This document shows positions 10,159-20,920 of a stretch of 64,000 nucleotides of DNA, in pieces (position 1 is the first letter of the stretch; the number at the start of each line of letters is the position of its first letter). This DNA comes from Temnothorax longispinosus. Taxonomy: Eukaryota; Arthropoda; Insecta; Hymenoptera; Formicidae. The stretch lies in NCBI RefSeq assembly GCF_030848805.1, contig NC_092368.1:9618122-9682121 (forward strand), written 5' to 3'. The notes beneath the pieces were generated by a model, which was given only the letters and a program-made list of their open reading frames with translations, was not told the origin of the DNA and did not search any database. The position numbers and the translations under genes are program-made.

Positions 10159-11292
10159 CTATTCTTTTCTCTCAAAGTAAAGAGCTAATCTATCCGAATG
10201 AACAACCTTTCTTTTGTGTCTGGGAGATTTCTGAATGCAGTATACCACGTCACTAAGCTTCTTTATTATGCAAAAAGGTCCTTCCCAATTGCTTTGCAAT
10301 TTCGGGGCTTTTCCTTTCGTCCTACGAGGATTGTAGAACCAGACTTTCTGCTCCTCTTGAAAAAGAATTCGCCTGGCTCCCCGATCATACCAGAACTTAA
10401 CCCGAGAAGACTTGATATTCATACATGCCCTGACACCAGAATGGATTTCCTCAAGTTTTTTCTTTAGATTTCCAATAAATCTCCCGACTGACTGCTCCTC
10501 CTCCCCACGAAGCTTTGGAGGACTTTCCCGTAACAAATCTAAAGGTAATTTAAGATCTCGAGCAAAACATAATTCAACAGGAGTTACACCAGTGGTTTCG
10601 TGTTTCGAAGATCTGTAAGCTAACAAGAACATGAAAACCCAACGATCCCAATTTCGTTGATTCTCAGAAATGTACTTTGCCAGATAGTTAGTAATGGTTT
10701 GATGCTGACGCTCAACCTGTCCATCCGACTGAGGATGCAAAGCAGTAGTCCTCGTCTTCCTAATACCAAGAAGATCCATCAACTCTGTAAAAAGTTTTGA
10801 TTTGAAATTCCTTCCTTGGTCCGTATGTACTTTTAAGGGGACTCCATATCTGGAGACAAATTGATAAGTAAAGATTTCCGCTACTGTTCTAGCTCTTATG
10901 TTCTTTAATGGGAATGCTTCCACCCATTTAAAGATACAATCGACAACGACAAAGAGATATTTATTTCCTGATGCAGTTGTTGGAAGGGGGCCAAGAATAT
11001 CCATTTGGATTCTCTCAAATGGTGCCTCAACATTGTAAATCTGCAAAGGGGATTTCCCTTTTCCGGTAGGGCCTTTTTTGGAAATGCAAACCTTACAAGA
11101 TTTGCATCAATCTTCCACATCTTGTTTGTAAGTTGCCCAATAAAAACGCTTCCGGATTTTCTCTAACGTTTTATTAATACCAAAATGTCCTCCCGAAGAA
11201 GAATCGTGGGTCTCTCTCAGAATCTCTTTGACCCGACTTCGGAGGACGACAAGCTGAAAAAAAAACTTGTTTTCAGATTTGGGGCCTCCCAC
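10159..11292 (-). pseudogene. Gypsy-1 integrase
   Basis: The zinc-binding part (ETHDSSSGGHFGINKTLEKI then CKSCKVC) is followed by the DDE core (MDILGPLP, VHTDQGRNF, HPQSDGQVERQHQ) and a C-terminal GPF/Y-type module (WEGPFCIIKKLSD). One in-frame TGA at about 11107, in place of a tryptophan, splits an otherwise continuous frame of about 377 codons. All three catalytic acidic residues are retained. Confidence 0.92.
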
Positions 11293-11500
11293 TTCTTATA
11301 TAGGATTCCTTCCTTTAAAACTAAAGCGTCTTAATGTAACCAGTAGATCTTAGCGGAAACGTCTCTGTCAGGGATTTCAGAACGTGGAGGACAGATCCCA
11401 GTTTCCTTAGCTCGAAGAATGAATGTAATTCCCGTGTCCTCACTTTGTTCCTTACGCCAGTCCTCTGGGCTCTCTCTCTGAAGAATCAAACGCGCAACCA
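11293..11500 (-). pseudogene. Gypsy-1 RNase H-integrase linker
   Basis: Short pieces in two frames match the normal Gypsy linker: RAKETGICPPRSEI, KIYWLHWDAL, and GILY..WE.PN-like codons with frame changes. It lies between the RNase H break and the integrase zinc domain. Confidence 0.65.
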
Positions 11501-12175
11501 TCTTTCCAACCATCGCGCTAACTGCCCTTCCAAATCTCTGAAAGACATAAGCCATTTCAAAGAAACATGGTCGGTTCGGATTAAAAACTTTCGTCCTAAA
11601 AGATAATGACGGAAAAATTTTAAAAAGTCCATAACCGCCAAAAGCTCTCGGCGGGTTACACAATAATTTCTCTCCGCCTTATTAAAAACTCGACTGTAAT
11701 AGGCTATAATTCTCTTCTTCTCTTCTTGTCTTTGCGACAAAACCGCGCCGGTACCGATATTTGAAGCATCGGTATCTAAAACAAATTCCTCCTCTCCTTT
11801 AGGAAAAGAAAGGGCCAGAGGAGAAGATAAAACTCGCTTTAATTCCTCAAAAACTCTTTGATGCTCCTCCTCCTAAACAAACTTAGTTTGGTTTCCCGTG
11901 AGGGAGTAAAGGGATTTCGCCAAAGAAAAAAATCCTTTAATAAACTTCCGGTAGTACGAGCAAAATTCTAGAAAACTTCGCAATTGTTTTCTCGTATGCG
12001 GTACTGGCCAATCTTTAACCGTGGTTATCTTTTCAGGATCCGTAGTTATGCCTTCCGCCGAAATAACGTGTTCCAAATATCTAACGCTTCTACTAAAAAG
12101 AGTGCATTTATTTGGATTCAGCTTCAGATTAACTTCCCTTAGGCGTAAAAGCACCGTCTCAAGATTCCTCAACAT
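11486..12175 (-). pseudogene. Gypsy-1 RT thumb and RNase H
   Basis: The thumb part reads LNPNKCTLFSRSVRYLEHVIS and ..LRSFLEFCSYYRKFI. An in-frame TAG at about 11873 replaces what is usually a tryptophan. The RNase H part follows, with FVLDTDASNIGTGAVLSQ, AYYSRVFNKAERNYCVTRRELLA and FLIRTDHVSLKWL. The end of RNase H is lost to a further frameshift near 11486. Confidence 0.88.
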
Positions 12176-12816
12176 TTCGGAAAATCTTTACCAAATATGA
12201 TTACGTCATCTAGGTAAACTAAACAAATTTTATTCAAAAATTGTTTAAGGACTTTTTTCATAAGACGCTGAAACGTAGCGGGGGCGTTACAAAGGCCAAA
12301 ATGCATAACGGTGAACTGCCAGAGACCGTTACCGATAGAAAACGCTGTCTTTTCTTTGTCTTCAGGACGGATTTTCACTTGCCAGTATCCGCTTTTTAAG
12401 TCTAAAGTGCAAAACCAAATGTTACCTGATAACTGGTCGAAAATGTCGTTTATTCTGGGAAGAGGAAAAGAATCCTTTTTAGTTACAGCATTAACTTTCC
12501 TGTAATCCACGCAAAATCTGATAGAGCCATCTTTCTTTTTGACAAGAACTACAGGTGAGATCCAGGGGCTTTGTGATTCCTCAATCACCCCTTGTTTCCT
12601 CATATCGTCAATAATTTTATTCACCTTTTCCCGCATTTGGATTGGAATACGACGGGGAACTTGTTTTATGGGAGGAGAATCTTTCACATCTATAGCATGT
12701 TTAACAATATCACAATTCCCTGCAATAATTTCTTTAGAAAATACATCCTGAAAATAACTCAGAAATCGGGCCAAAATTTCCTTTTGGGACTCATTCAGAT
12801 ACAGAGAATTATTCAC
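12169..12816 (-). pseudogene. pol: Gypsy-1 reverse transcriptase (fingers and palm)
   Basis: Family motifs are present in order: PRRIP, GVIEESQSPW, VVLVKKKDGSIRFCVDYR, LDLKSGYWQ, FGLCNAPATFQRLM and the catalytic YLDDVIIF. The frame then breaks at a single-base deletion near 12172 and continues in the next frame as the thumb. The domain itself has all the catalytic aspartates. Confidence 0.93.
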
Positions 12817-12822
12817 AAAAAG

Positions 12823-13202
12823 TTATTCTAAGATAGACGAGTCTTCCCCAGAAGAAGCTTCTACTCGAAAACAATTAAAGACTTTTGCTTTATTTAAATC
12901 GGGATTAACAAAGAAAGATTCGAAAACATTTTCCAAATTTACTTTTTTAAGAAAATCTTTTCCCAATAAGCATTCATCAGAAATCTCTGCCACAAACATA
13001 AGAACTTCGACAGAATATTTTCCTAATTGAACATTAACTTTAACTTTATATTCTAAAGGAACTCTTTCTCCAGTTGGATACCTCAGATTGCAATTCTCTA
13101 CTTTAAATCTTTCTATTTTATCTTCAACCATTTTAAAATTAACAACAGAAACATCGGAGCCCGTGTCTATCTTAAAGGAACAACATTTATTGTTTAGTAA
13201 CC
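12823..13202 (-). pseudogene. Gypsy-1 protease domain
   Basis: The frame contains the aspartic-protease active site IDTGSDVSVV followed by a typical beta-rich stretch with LLGKDFLKK. It is bounded by stop codons on both sides. The TAA at its end is in the same frame as the reverse transcriptase that follows, so the break is a point mutation. The link to gag has also decayed. Confidence 0.8.
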
Positions 13203-13305
13203 ATTATAACAGAAATCTTTTTCATTTATTTTATCAACCACCACATTTTTTAAACGAAAAACTTTCGGGGTATTTCTCGCAAGAGTTGAGCTCGCCCCGT
13301 CGAGC

Positions 13306-14172
13306 TCAACTAAACCGAGTTTCTCCTTCTTCGGGGCATTCAGATCGAAAATGCCCCGTTTTCCCGCATGTCCAACATTCCCTTTGGTCGGCGCCAAATT
13401 TGCTGCCGCGCGAGTTTCCCTTCCGGCTTCTCCAGCCTTTCCTTTTTTCCTCCTCCTTTCTTTCTTTCTTTCCTTCATCTTCTTTCCGCGCGTCCTTCCT
13501 CTCCACCTTTTCAAAATTCTTTTCGAAATATTCCCTCTTTCTTTCGAAACTATTCCCCTGAATAATTTTTATCGCTTTCGCCCTTTCGACGGCTGTTTTT
13601 AAGGAGGTTATTCCCTCCAACTGGAGAGTCCTTCTTAGAAAACCGTCAGATAACGCAGAAACAAATTGTGCGCAAGCGATCTTATCTCGAACCGAAAAAG
13701 AACACTCGGGGTAAGCTAATCGCGAAAGTTTTTCTAAATCCGAGCCAAGAGAAGCCAAATCCTCTCTATTTCTCTGCTTTCGGCCCGTAAATTGCGTATA
13801 AAAGTTTTGCGACAAGCCCCCCTCGCCGAAGCGCAACTCCAATTTCGATTTTAATTCTTCGAAACATAAGTTCTCTAAATTTTCGATCGACTCTAGTACC
13901 GTCCGCGCTTTTCCCCTAAGACTCGCGGCCAACGCAACGGATTTTGACGCGTCCGCTTCCCGCTGTCGCAGCAACGACGCGTACTCCTCACGCATCTGGC
14001 GGATCTCCTGCATCATCGCCTGCAGTGTCACCACTTCCGCTGAGAGCTGAGGGGCGCTCGAACCGGGTCGTATCTCCGTCTCTGTCTCGAGCCGTGGATC
14101 TCTCGGCCTCGGGGTTCCCATCCGCGCTCTCTTTCTCGTCGCGGGCGCTGTCGATGGCTCGGTACTCGTCAT
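13306..14172 (-). CDS. gag: Gypsy-1 Gag
   Basis: The frame starts at the ATG at 14172, after the LTR and primer site, and runs 289 codons. The open frame continues upstream into the LTR but that part is untranslated leader. The protein has a charged N-terminal half, a capsid-like middle, a very lysine/glutamate-rich stretch, and one CCHC zinc knuckle near the C-terminus (CWTCGKTGHFRSEC). Gag forms the particle and binds the element RNA. The protease/pol frame lies downstream in another frame, so a frameshift would be required. Confidence 0.9.
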   Translation of the reverse strand: MTSTEPSTAPATRKRARMGTPRPRDPRLETETEIRPGSSAPQLSAEVVTLQAMMQEIRQMREEYASLLRQREADASKSVALAASLRGKARTVLESIENLENLCFEELKSKLELRFGEGGLSQNFYTQFTGRKQRNREDLASLGSDLEKLSRLAYPECSFSVRDKIACAQFVSALSDGFLRRTLQLEGITSLKTAVERAKAIKIIQGNSFERKREYFEKNFEKVERKDARKEDEGKKERKEEEKRKGWRSRKGNSRGSKFGADQRECWTCGKTGHFRSECPEEGETRFS

Positions 14173-14209
14173 CGAGTTCCTCGTTTGCTCGTACGTCCTC
14201 GCTCGTCCG

Positions 14210-14227
14210 ATCCCGGACGAACCCCCA
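14210..14227 (-). promoter_or_regulatory. Gypsy-1 primer binding site (tRNA-Pro-like)
   Basis: The - strand reads TGGGGGTTCGTCCGGGAT three bases inside the 5' LTR. This is one base different from the classical tRNA-Pro primer site TGGGGGCTCGTCCGGGAT. Confidence 0.8.
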
Positions 14228-14230
14228 AAA

Positions 14231-14537
14231 TGTTGCGCTGCGCTCCGCAATCGCAGGACACTCGCGTTCGCGTCGCGCACTCCCGGACTCGCGTGAGGGA
14301 AAGAGAACACTCGTTTATAAAAAAGGAACTCAGGTTTATTCAAGATTTCTGTACAAGAATGTGTATCTTAAGATTCCGAAGGAAAGCTCGTCCGAACGTT
14401 CCGAGTCTCTCCGTAAATCTGACAATCGTTTGTGAAATCAATAAATCAATACATCCCGTCGTTAGGAATTGTGCTTCGGCTTGAAGCTATTCGAGCGAAG
14501 TTCCGCGCGCAACGGGTGTCCCAGCATGAGCGCAACA
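14231..14537 (-). repeat. Gypsy-1 5' LTR
   Basis: This 307-bp copy is followed directly by the ATAC target duplication. The gag frame on the - strand begins just outside it, after the primer site. Confidence 0.93.
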
Positions 14538-14639
14538 ATACATCTATATATATAAGTACCGTCGTCTGTATGTATGTATGTATGTCTGACCGCGAACTAC
14601 TCATTCGTTAGTGGACCGAATTTTTGCCAAAAGTACATG

Positions 14640-15370
14640 AAATAGGGGTAGAATTTCCCGGGGAGTGCCATAAAGTGTATAGTTTTTCGTTACCGATTTT
14701 CTGGAAACCGGTTTTTTTAATTTTTCCAAATTTTCGGAAAATAATTGACCGAATCTCAAAGAATTGTATATGAAACGGGGATAGAATTTTACGGGGAGTG
14801 CCATAAAATGTATAGTTTTTCGTTACCAATTTTCTGGAAGCTGGTTTTTTTAATTGTTCCAATTTTTCGGGAAATAATTGACCGAATCTCAAAGAATTGT
14901 AGATTTTCTGGAAACCGGTTTTTTTAATTTTTTCAATTTTTCGGGAATTAATTGATCGAATCTTAAAGAATTACATATGAAATAGAGGTAAAATTTCCCG
15001 GGGAGTGCCGTAAACTGTATAATTTTTTGTTACCGATCTTTTGGGAAACCGGTTTTTTTAATTCTTCTAATTTTTTGGGAAATAATTGACCGAATTTCAA
15101 AAAAATATATATCAAACAGGGGTAGAATTTTACGGGGAGTGCCATAAAGTGTATAGTTTTTCATTACCGATTTTCTGGAAACCGGTTTGTTTAATTTTTC
15201 CAATTTTTCGGGAAATAATTGACCGAATCTCAAAGAATTGTATATGGAACAGGGGTAGAATTTTCTGGGGAGTGCTATAAAGTGTATAATTTTTTGTTAC
15301 CGATCTTTTGAGAAACCGGTTACAAATTTTTTTCAATTTTTCGGGAATTAATTAACCGAATCTTTTTCAA
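14640..15370. repeat. 133-bp tandem repeat
   Basis: GGGAGTGCCATAAA-type landmarks start at 14661, 14794, 15001, 15135 and 15268, a period of 133-134 bp with one extra partial unit of about 74 bp at 14880-14975. Each unit carries TTTTTCGTTACCGATTTTCTGG and AATAATTGACCGAATCTCAAA-like text. Just before it is a GTAT microsatellite (14567-14586). Related text (AATTCTTTAAAATTTGGTTAAT) occurs near 49200, 49730 and 49880. Confidence 0.9.
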
Positions 15371-16080
15371 TCAAAACCCCGTGTTGCTGTTTTTGGACCT
15401 ACCTCTCGAACCCCGGAATCCGACGAGAGAGTCCGCGTTTGAGAAAACAGCAGGCCATTATACATTTAAAGCAGTTAAATAATTTGTTAATATATTGAAC
15501 AGTCTTTTTATTAAAGCAGAGAATAGTTTATATAGAAAAGTATATAGTATACAATTTTATATGTTAGAAAGCATGAATACAAAGTATTCTCTGCTTTAAT
15601 ACCATAATTGTATGATTATAATTATAAATATTATTAAATGCCTGAGTGACAAAACCTCTCCCCGCCCACATGCGTACGCGGAGGGAAGGTCTGTAAAAGA
15701 AGTAATTTGTTAATATGTTGCATATATATGTATATGATATATAGACAGTACACATGTAGGTGGAGGAGAGGTTACCGCCCCTCCCGCAGACAGGGGTGGG
15801 TGGTGGAGTTGGATCTCGGTTTGCATGGAAAGTTAAGAACCCAAACCGTACAATAATAGACCTCGTTTCGCCCTGTAAGCAGGAGTGGGGTGGATAGATC
15901 TCTGCGTGGAAAATACAATGCTGTCCAGAGAACCATCCAAGCGAAACGAGGTCCACCTCACCTCACTCTGCTTACAGAGCAAAACGAGGTCGATCATTGT
16001 ACGATATGGGTTTTCAATTTTCCACGCAAACTGAAATTTATCCCCACCCACCCCCGCCTACTGTCTATACACATATCAGC
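15371..16080. repeat. Composite MITE-like repeat region
   Basis: No gene is present. An inverted pair TATTAAAGCAGAGAATA / TATTCTCTGCTTTAATA brackets 15513-15603. Two opposed copies of a motif around CGAAACGAGGT ... CTGCTTACAGAGC ... CCCACCC lie at 15740-15900 and 15930-16060. Related text recurs at 46990-47090 and 57440-57500. Confidence 0.55.
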
Positions 16081-16300
16081 ATTCCTTTAGCACTGACATA
16101 AATTGTTATATTTCTTAAACTTTTTTTCTTTATAACTTTTTAATAAACAGTGGCTAAGAACAGACTTTTTAATAAACAGACTGATGGCTAAACTCTTCAA
16201 AAGATTACTCAAAAGAGTGACCTTGACAACATATGTCAAAATCAAGCTCTAGGTCGGAGGGTAGTCTGTGTCTCTGCATAATTACCTTTTTTTTTTATTA
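16081..16300 (-). repeat. M1 repeat, copy 2 (end fragment)
   Basis: Reversed, this reads TAATTATGCAGAGACACAG ... TTGACATATGTTGTCAAGG ... TTATTAAAAAGTTATAAAG, matching 7913-8391 and 57300-57400. Internal TTTTTAATAAACAG text is duplicated. Confidence 0.6.
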
Positions 16301-16504
16301 ATTTATTTATAATTTATTTAAAGGAGTACAACGTTCGTTTTTCAGAACGTAGAAAGAGTATCCACCGCCGCATTCAATGCACAATCGCGCACGCCAAATT
16401 AACTTTGCTGCGCAGTATTTCTTATGTTACGGTCGTGAATGCTCCAATTATTCTTTCTTCTAGTTCTGCTTGTTTGACTCTAGAAAGTCTGTCACACGAT
16501 ACAG

Positions 16505-16734
16505 TGTTGCAAGATTAGGGGATCGGAGAGAGAAAGAAGCGTGTGCGACTCGTCTGCTTGCTCGATACAAAGTATATTTCCCGACACCTGTACATTACAT
16601 CTAATTGCTCCTGCTGAAATCGGGCAAGTCGCGACACTATACGGCACACATATATAGCGCTATGCCTAGTAGCCCGCGACATATAGTATTCGCTATTACT
16701 ACGTACGGAGTACATTTATACGCACTCTCCAACA
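16505..16734 (-). repeat. Copia 3' LTR
   Basis: This 230-bp repeat shares GTGCGACTCGTCTGCTTGCT and CGACACCTGTACATTACATC with 19261-19479. The sequence just inside it, AAGGGAGCG on the - strand, is a plausible polypurine tract. Confidence 0.92.
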
Positions 16735-16949
16735 CGCTCCCTTGAATGTATTTCTTTGTATAACCTCAATAAACTTGACAATGTTTCATGTTTAGGTTTA
16801 AGTAAGGGCTTCGTAAAGATGTCTGCTATCATTTCATCTGTGGATATGTACTTTACATTAATAGTATTCGCTTCTTGCATTTCTCGAATGAAATGATGGC
16901 GAACATCGATGTGCTTTGTTCGTTGACTACTATTGTAGTTCTTAGACAA
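16716..16949 (-). pseudogene. Copia RNase H C-terminus
   Basis: The frame reads RTKHIDVRHHFIREM, VKYISTDEMIADIFTKPL and LKPKHETL, the hallmark C-terminal end of Copia pol. It overlaps the LTR start. Reverse transcriptase and most of RNase H are deleted upstream. Confidence 0.9.
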
Positions 16950-17279
16950 ACTTATCGCTCCGGTATTATTGTTGGTATTCCGCTCTATTTGTTGTTGCCT
17001 TTGGTCATCTTCCTCTAGATTCTAGTCCTCTAGATCTAGTTCTTCTAGATCATAGTCAAAGAGTTTTTTACCTTCCTTTTTCTCTATTGAATCTGTGTTT
17101 CGCTTGTCCTCACGGAATATTACGTCTCTACTGATAACAATTTTCTTGGTTTCTTGGATCGATTAGCTTGTAACCTTTAGTATCATTATTGAAACCATTA
17201 TTGTAACCATTATTGTAATCAATAAAAATCAATTCCTTAGCTTTCGGGTTCCACTTATCTCTTCTTTCTCGTGGCGTGA

Positions 17280-17883
17280 GTGCTCAAGCCTTACTGCCAA
17301 AAATCCGGAGATGTTTTAAACGCGGTGTCCTTCCTGACCAGAGCTCCTCCGGTGTCTTTCCCTTTAATGCACTTGCTGGGCTCCTATTTAGTAGATACGT
17401 TGCCATAGACGTGGGTTCAGCCCGATATCTTTTCGGGAGGCCGGCATCTACATATTAACAAACATCTCGTGCGTTCTACGATACTCCGATTCGCTCGCTC
17501 AACTAAACGGTTTTGTTGCGGAGTGTAAGGTACGGTAGTTTGATGTGCTATATACTCTGGTTTCGAAGTGTGTCTCTAAACTCTTTATTCACGTTTTCGC
17601 GCCCGTTATCTGTTCTAATAACCTTTATTTTTCTTCCTACCTGTGTTTCTACTAACGCTTTCAATTTCTTAAATATTTTGATCGCTCCGCTCTTATACTT
17701 AAGGAAATATACAAACTTCTTTCGACTAAAGTCATCAATGAACGTTATAAAATATTTCGCGCCTCCTAACGAATCTTTCGACATCGGTCCGCATATATCT
17801 AAGTGTATCAAATCTAATAATGCTTTCGCTCGTTTACCGCTAGTCAGAAATAGCTTCCTACTTTGCTTTTCCTGGATACACAT
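17280..17883 (-). pseudogene. Copia integrase
   Basis: The first part (17548-17883) has the core HLDICGPMSKDSLGGAKYF, FIDDFSRKKFVYFLK and VIRTDNGRE, giving two of the three catalytic acidic residues. Beyond a frame break, 17540-17280 still encodes PYTPQQN-, VERANRS- and AYLLNR-like text including the third residue. Confidence 0.85.
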
Positions 17884-17943
17884 GTCACATGTTCCCTCAT
17901 CAATGTCAAAGTCACGCAGTTTTCTTCTTTTCTTCCGACAGTT

Positions 17944-18519
17944 TTAGCCAACTGCTTCATTCCACCGTTTCCTATGTGTCCCAATCTTCTGTGCCACACG
18001 CCCTACCAGGTCTTCTGCGTCGACGATTGTGCATCCATTTTTTGTGATTTTTATCTCGTAATTCTTGCTTGCTATTTTCACTACAGAGAGCAAGCTAGCT
18101 GCCAAGCCGGATATATACATTACATCCTTGACCTTAATTATCTGTTTGGTCCCGTTGGCCATCGTTTCGATCTCTGCATTTCCTATAGCTACTGCCTGCA
18201 TTTCGCCATGATTAGCTGCCGTAACTCTTCTCTTGTACTCCTTTAGATTTTTCAAGCAAGTCATCTTGCCCGTCATGTGCAAAGAGGCGCAAGAATTGAG
18301 GTACCATCCTTCTTCCATTATTTCGTTTGACGCCGACGCCGCGAACGTAACAAATACTTTGTGTGACGAGTCGCCCTTGTCTTTGCTTTCTTCTTTCTGC
18401 TTACTGCGACACTTAGCCGCGAATTGGCCTGGCTTGCCAACAAAACACTTTTTCTTCTGTTTGTCCTTCACGTTCTTTCTGCCCGTTTTCGGAGTGAGTA
18501 CCGCTTCCAATCCTCCCAT
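17944..18519 (-). pseudogene. Copia zinc knuckle, protease and pre-integrase segment
   Basis: The zinc knuckle is degenerate (CFVGKPGQFAAKC: one cysteine and the histidine are lost). The protease site reads WYLNSCASLHMTG where the family has W.LDSGAS.HM, so the catalytic aspartate is gone. The following VTAANHGEMQAVAIGNAE and LLSVVKIA are typical of the family. Plainly inactive. Confidence 0.85.
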
Positions 18520-18531
18520 TAGTTGTGCCGT

Positions 18532-18726
18532 CTAATGCTTCACTACCTGCAGTAGTTTTACTTTTATGGCATCTCCGGTTATGGGGGTGCCTGAGCTTTC
18601 TAATCTCATGATCATCGGCTTGTATTCTTCTGGTACTTCAGATAACAACAGCGCTCCTACCATTTCTTCTTTTACATTGAAGTCGAGTTCTTTAAGACTG
18701 TGGGCCGTCGTAGTTATACGATTCAC
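18532..18726 (-). pseudogene. Copia Gag fragment
   Basis: The 64-codon frame reads LLLSEVPEEYKPMIMRLESS, typical of the Copia Gag (UBN2-type) domain. Further decayed Gag text continues upstream to about 19100. The frame stops before the zinc-knuckle part, which is in the next frame. Confidence 0.75.
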
Positions 18727-19241
18727 ATATTCTTCTATGGAAGCACAGTCTTCTAGTCTCGTCGAAGTTACAGTTCGGAGTAAACCGACTTTTCTCGTAA
18801 GGTCACTGTCCTCAAAAGTTTTTAAGTCTGTTCCAAGCCTCCTTTGGGGTATTCGTGCCTTGGATATGCCCGTAATTTTGCTTTCTGATGGCTAAGACGA
18901 TTTTTGCATGTGCCTTGCTCATTTTCTTGGAGTCATTAACGTACTCAGGTCATTAACTTTCCTAGCACGCATCCCCATAAGTCTTTTGCTTCTAAGCATG
19001 CATTACGAATTTCCAGGAGCTATAATTTTCTCGGCCTATTAATTTTTCTATCTGCCCGAGGTTTTGACTTCCGGTTTCTTCCATGATGAGAGCACGTGGA
19101 ACGTCGTAATGATCGGCGCTGCTCCGTTATTTTACGTGGCTCACTACACACCACTGCGGAACTTTTACACTATCAGAAGTCTTTATTAGCTCACTTTACT
19201 AATATCCGAGCTGTCCTTTCTTTTTACTCTTGATATGCACT

Positions 19242-19260
19242 GCTCACTGGACCCATAACC
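19242..19260 (-). promoter_or_regulatory. Copia primer site (half tRNA-iMet)
   Basis: The - strand reads GGTTATGGGTCCAGTGAGC directly after the LTR. Copia elements use an internal fragment of initiator methionine tRNA and carry GGTTATGGGCCCAG here, so this is one base off. Confidence 0.8.
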
Positions 19261-19479
19261 TGTTGTGAGATTAGTAGACGAAGAGGGAAAAAAACGTGTG
19301 CGACTCGTCTGCTTGCTCGACACAACGTATATTTTCCGACACCTGTACATTACATCTAACTGCTCCGAAATCAGGTCGCGACACTGTACGACACGTACAT
19401 AGCGCTATGCCTAATAGCCCGTGACATATAGAATTCGCTATTACCACGTAAGGAGTACATTCATACGCAATCTCCAACA
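19261..19479 (-). repeat. Copia 5' LTR
   Basis: This 219-bp repeat is followed by TACAG. It differs from the other LTR by many substitutions and small indels, so the insertion is old. Confidence 0.92.
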
Positions 19480-19653
19480 TACAGCAATTACAAAACTATG
19501 TTATAATTTATTTGTTTATGCTCTGGAAAACAAACGTTATACTTTTTTAAACAAATTATTTAAAAAATTTCAAATTATTTCCAAACATGTTAGTATTTTT
19601 GTTCTCATCAATTTCTTTTTCTTTATCGACATTTTATGCAGCACATCATACTT

Positions 19654-20387
19654 CTATAATGCTATGATATGTGCAGAAAACGAAGACAACCTTCAGAGAC
19701 TATTGAACATCTTTAACCTAACGGAAAAACAATACAACATGACTATTTCAACAAAAAAAAAACAAAATGTATGACCACATCCAAAGAACCCATCAGACAG
19801 TAAACTAGAGGTGGACGGTCAAATAATACAACAGGAGATGAAAATCAGATACCTCGGAATAGATATAACTAGCTACGGAAACGTCGAAGACGGGGTAAGG
19901 CAACAAGTAGCAAAAGCAAATAAGGTAGCAGGCTGCTTCAATGATCGTCTGACGAAACAAATACCTAAGACTAGACACAAAAGCACGAATGTACAAAACG
20001 ACGATTAGACCAATAATGATGTACACATCAAAATCAAGATCAGATACGTCAAAAACACAGAGACTCCTGGAAACTACAGAAATAAAAATACTTCGCCGAA
20101 TATTAGGAAAAACGCTGCTAGATAAAGAAAGGAGTGAAAATATCAGACGATCATGTGAGGTGGATGACATAAACAAGTGGACGTTACAACAACGGAAAAA
20201 ACAATGGAATGAGCATATCAACCGAATGGTGGGTGACAGATTGGTTAGGGTTGCTAGGGATAAGTCTCCCATCGGAGCATAGAAAGACCGAGAAAGAGAT
20301 GGAGCGATAACTTAGCCCCGGACTGAGGAGGAACCGAAGAAAGAACAGGCCGAAGGCCTAACATGGAAGAAAGAAGAAGAGGAAGAC
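19654..20387 (+). mobile_element. 5'-truncated LINE fragment (RT C-terminus)
   Basis: ACATCATACTT is duplicated at 19643-19653 and 20388-20398, and the intact site exists in R1 copy 3. The fragment encodes, in two frames, ENEDNLQRLLNIFN, MKIRYLGIDITSYGN, YKTTIRPIMMYTS, KILRRILGK and a C-terminal RPRKRWSDNL. This is the usual end of insect endonuclease/reverse-transcriptase LINE proteins. It ends in an A/G-rich tail (GAAGAAAGAAGAAGAGGAAG). The clade is not certain. Confidence 0.88.
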
Positions 20388-20920
20388 ATCATACTTTGTA
20401 CCGATTATATGGATTTTCTTTCATTACACGAGAAATGTCATTTGTCCACGGCTTCACATAAATACTTTGCAGTTTGACATGCATCATGTTTCAGTACGAC
20501 AATTTAAAAACTATTGTCATCTCAATATTCATCGGTCTTGCGAACAGTGTACAAAGAAATAATGTGAATAATAATTCCAAATATTTCTATTGAGTTGAGT
20601 AAAGTGTGAAAGAGCCGTTTCAAGTTTTGACATGTAACGTTCCTGAGCACGTGAAATATGGATAAGCAGATTGCTGAACTTTAAATCTTTCCCGTTCAAA
20701 TACTGTAAAGTCTCGACATTTTGGCATTAGGATTTTTATCTCTAAATAATGTCAAGAATCTGCTGTTAACGGATGATACGGTAAATCTGATACACTCTAT
20801 ATTATACAGAGACGGGTTTATTTTTGCAGAACTGGAAGAATCTCAAAAGTTCATAAGAAATTTTGGAAATGTGAATGTAATTAAAATTTTACTGATGTTT
20901 CGTAAGGAGTCAAAATAACC

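Larger units (their letters stand above)
9127..14537 (-). mobile_element. Gypsy (Ty3) LTR retrotransposon Gypsy-1, degenerate
   Basis: This is a complete but inactive element. Two LTRs beginning TGTTGCGCTGC and ending GCGCAACA (on the + strand) enclose gag, protease, reverse transcriptase, RNase H and integrase, all read on the - strand in the Ty3/Gypsy order. The target duplication ATAC is present at 9123-9126 and 14538-14541. A primer site and a polypurine tract sit at the expected places. At least two in-frame stops and several frameshifts break pol. The LTRs differ by scattered substitutions and one roughly 22-bp length difference, so the insertion is not very recent. Confidence 0.95.
16505..19479 (-). 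mobile_element. Copia LTR retrotransposon, internally deleted
   Basis: LTRs at 16505-16734 and 19261-19479 begin TGTTG and end CCAACA. The target duplication TACAG occurs at 16500-16504 and 19480-19484. The order gag, protease, integrase, RNase H on the - strand is that of Ty1/Copia, where integrase precedes reverse transcriptase. The reverse transcriptase is missing between about 17280 and 16950. The element is inserted in R1 copy 2. Confidence 0.95.
16301..20920 (+). repeat. R1 repeat, copy 2, split by Copia and a LINE
   Basis: R1 sequence lies at about 16301-16499, 19485-19653 and 20388-20920. It is interrupted by Copia (duplication TACAG) and by a LINE (duplication ACATCATACTT). Homology to copy 3 (7699-7912) and copy 1 (2100-2350) covers the later parts. 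Hydrophobic open frames such as FLNKLFKKFQIISKHVSIF are visible but no family is recognised. Confidence 0.6.
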
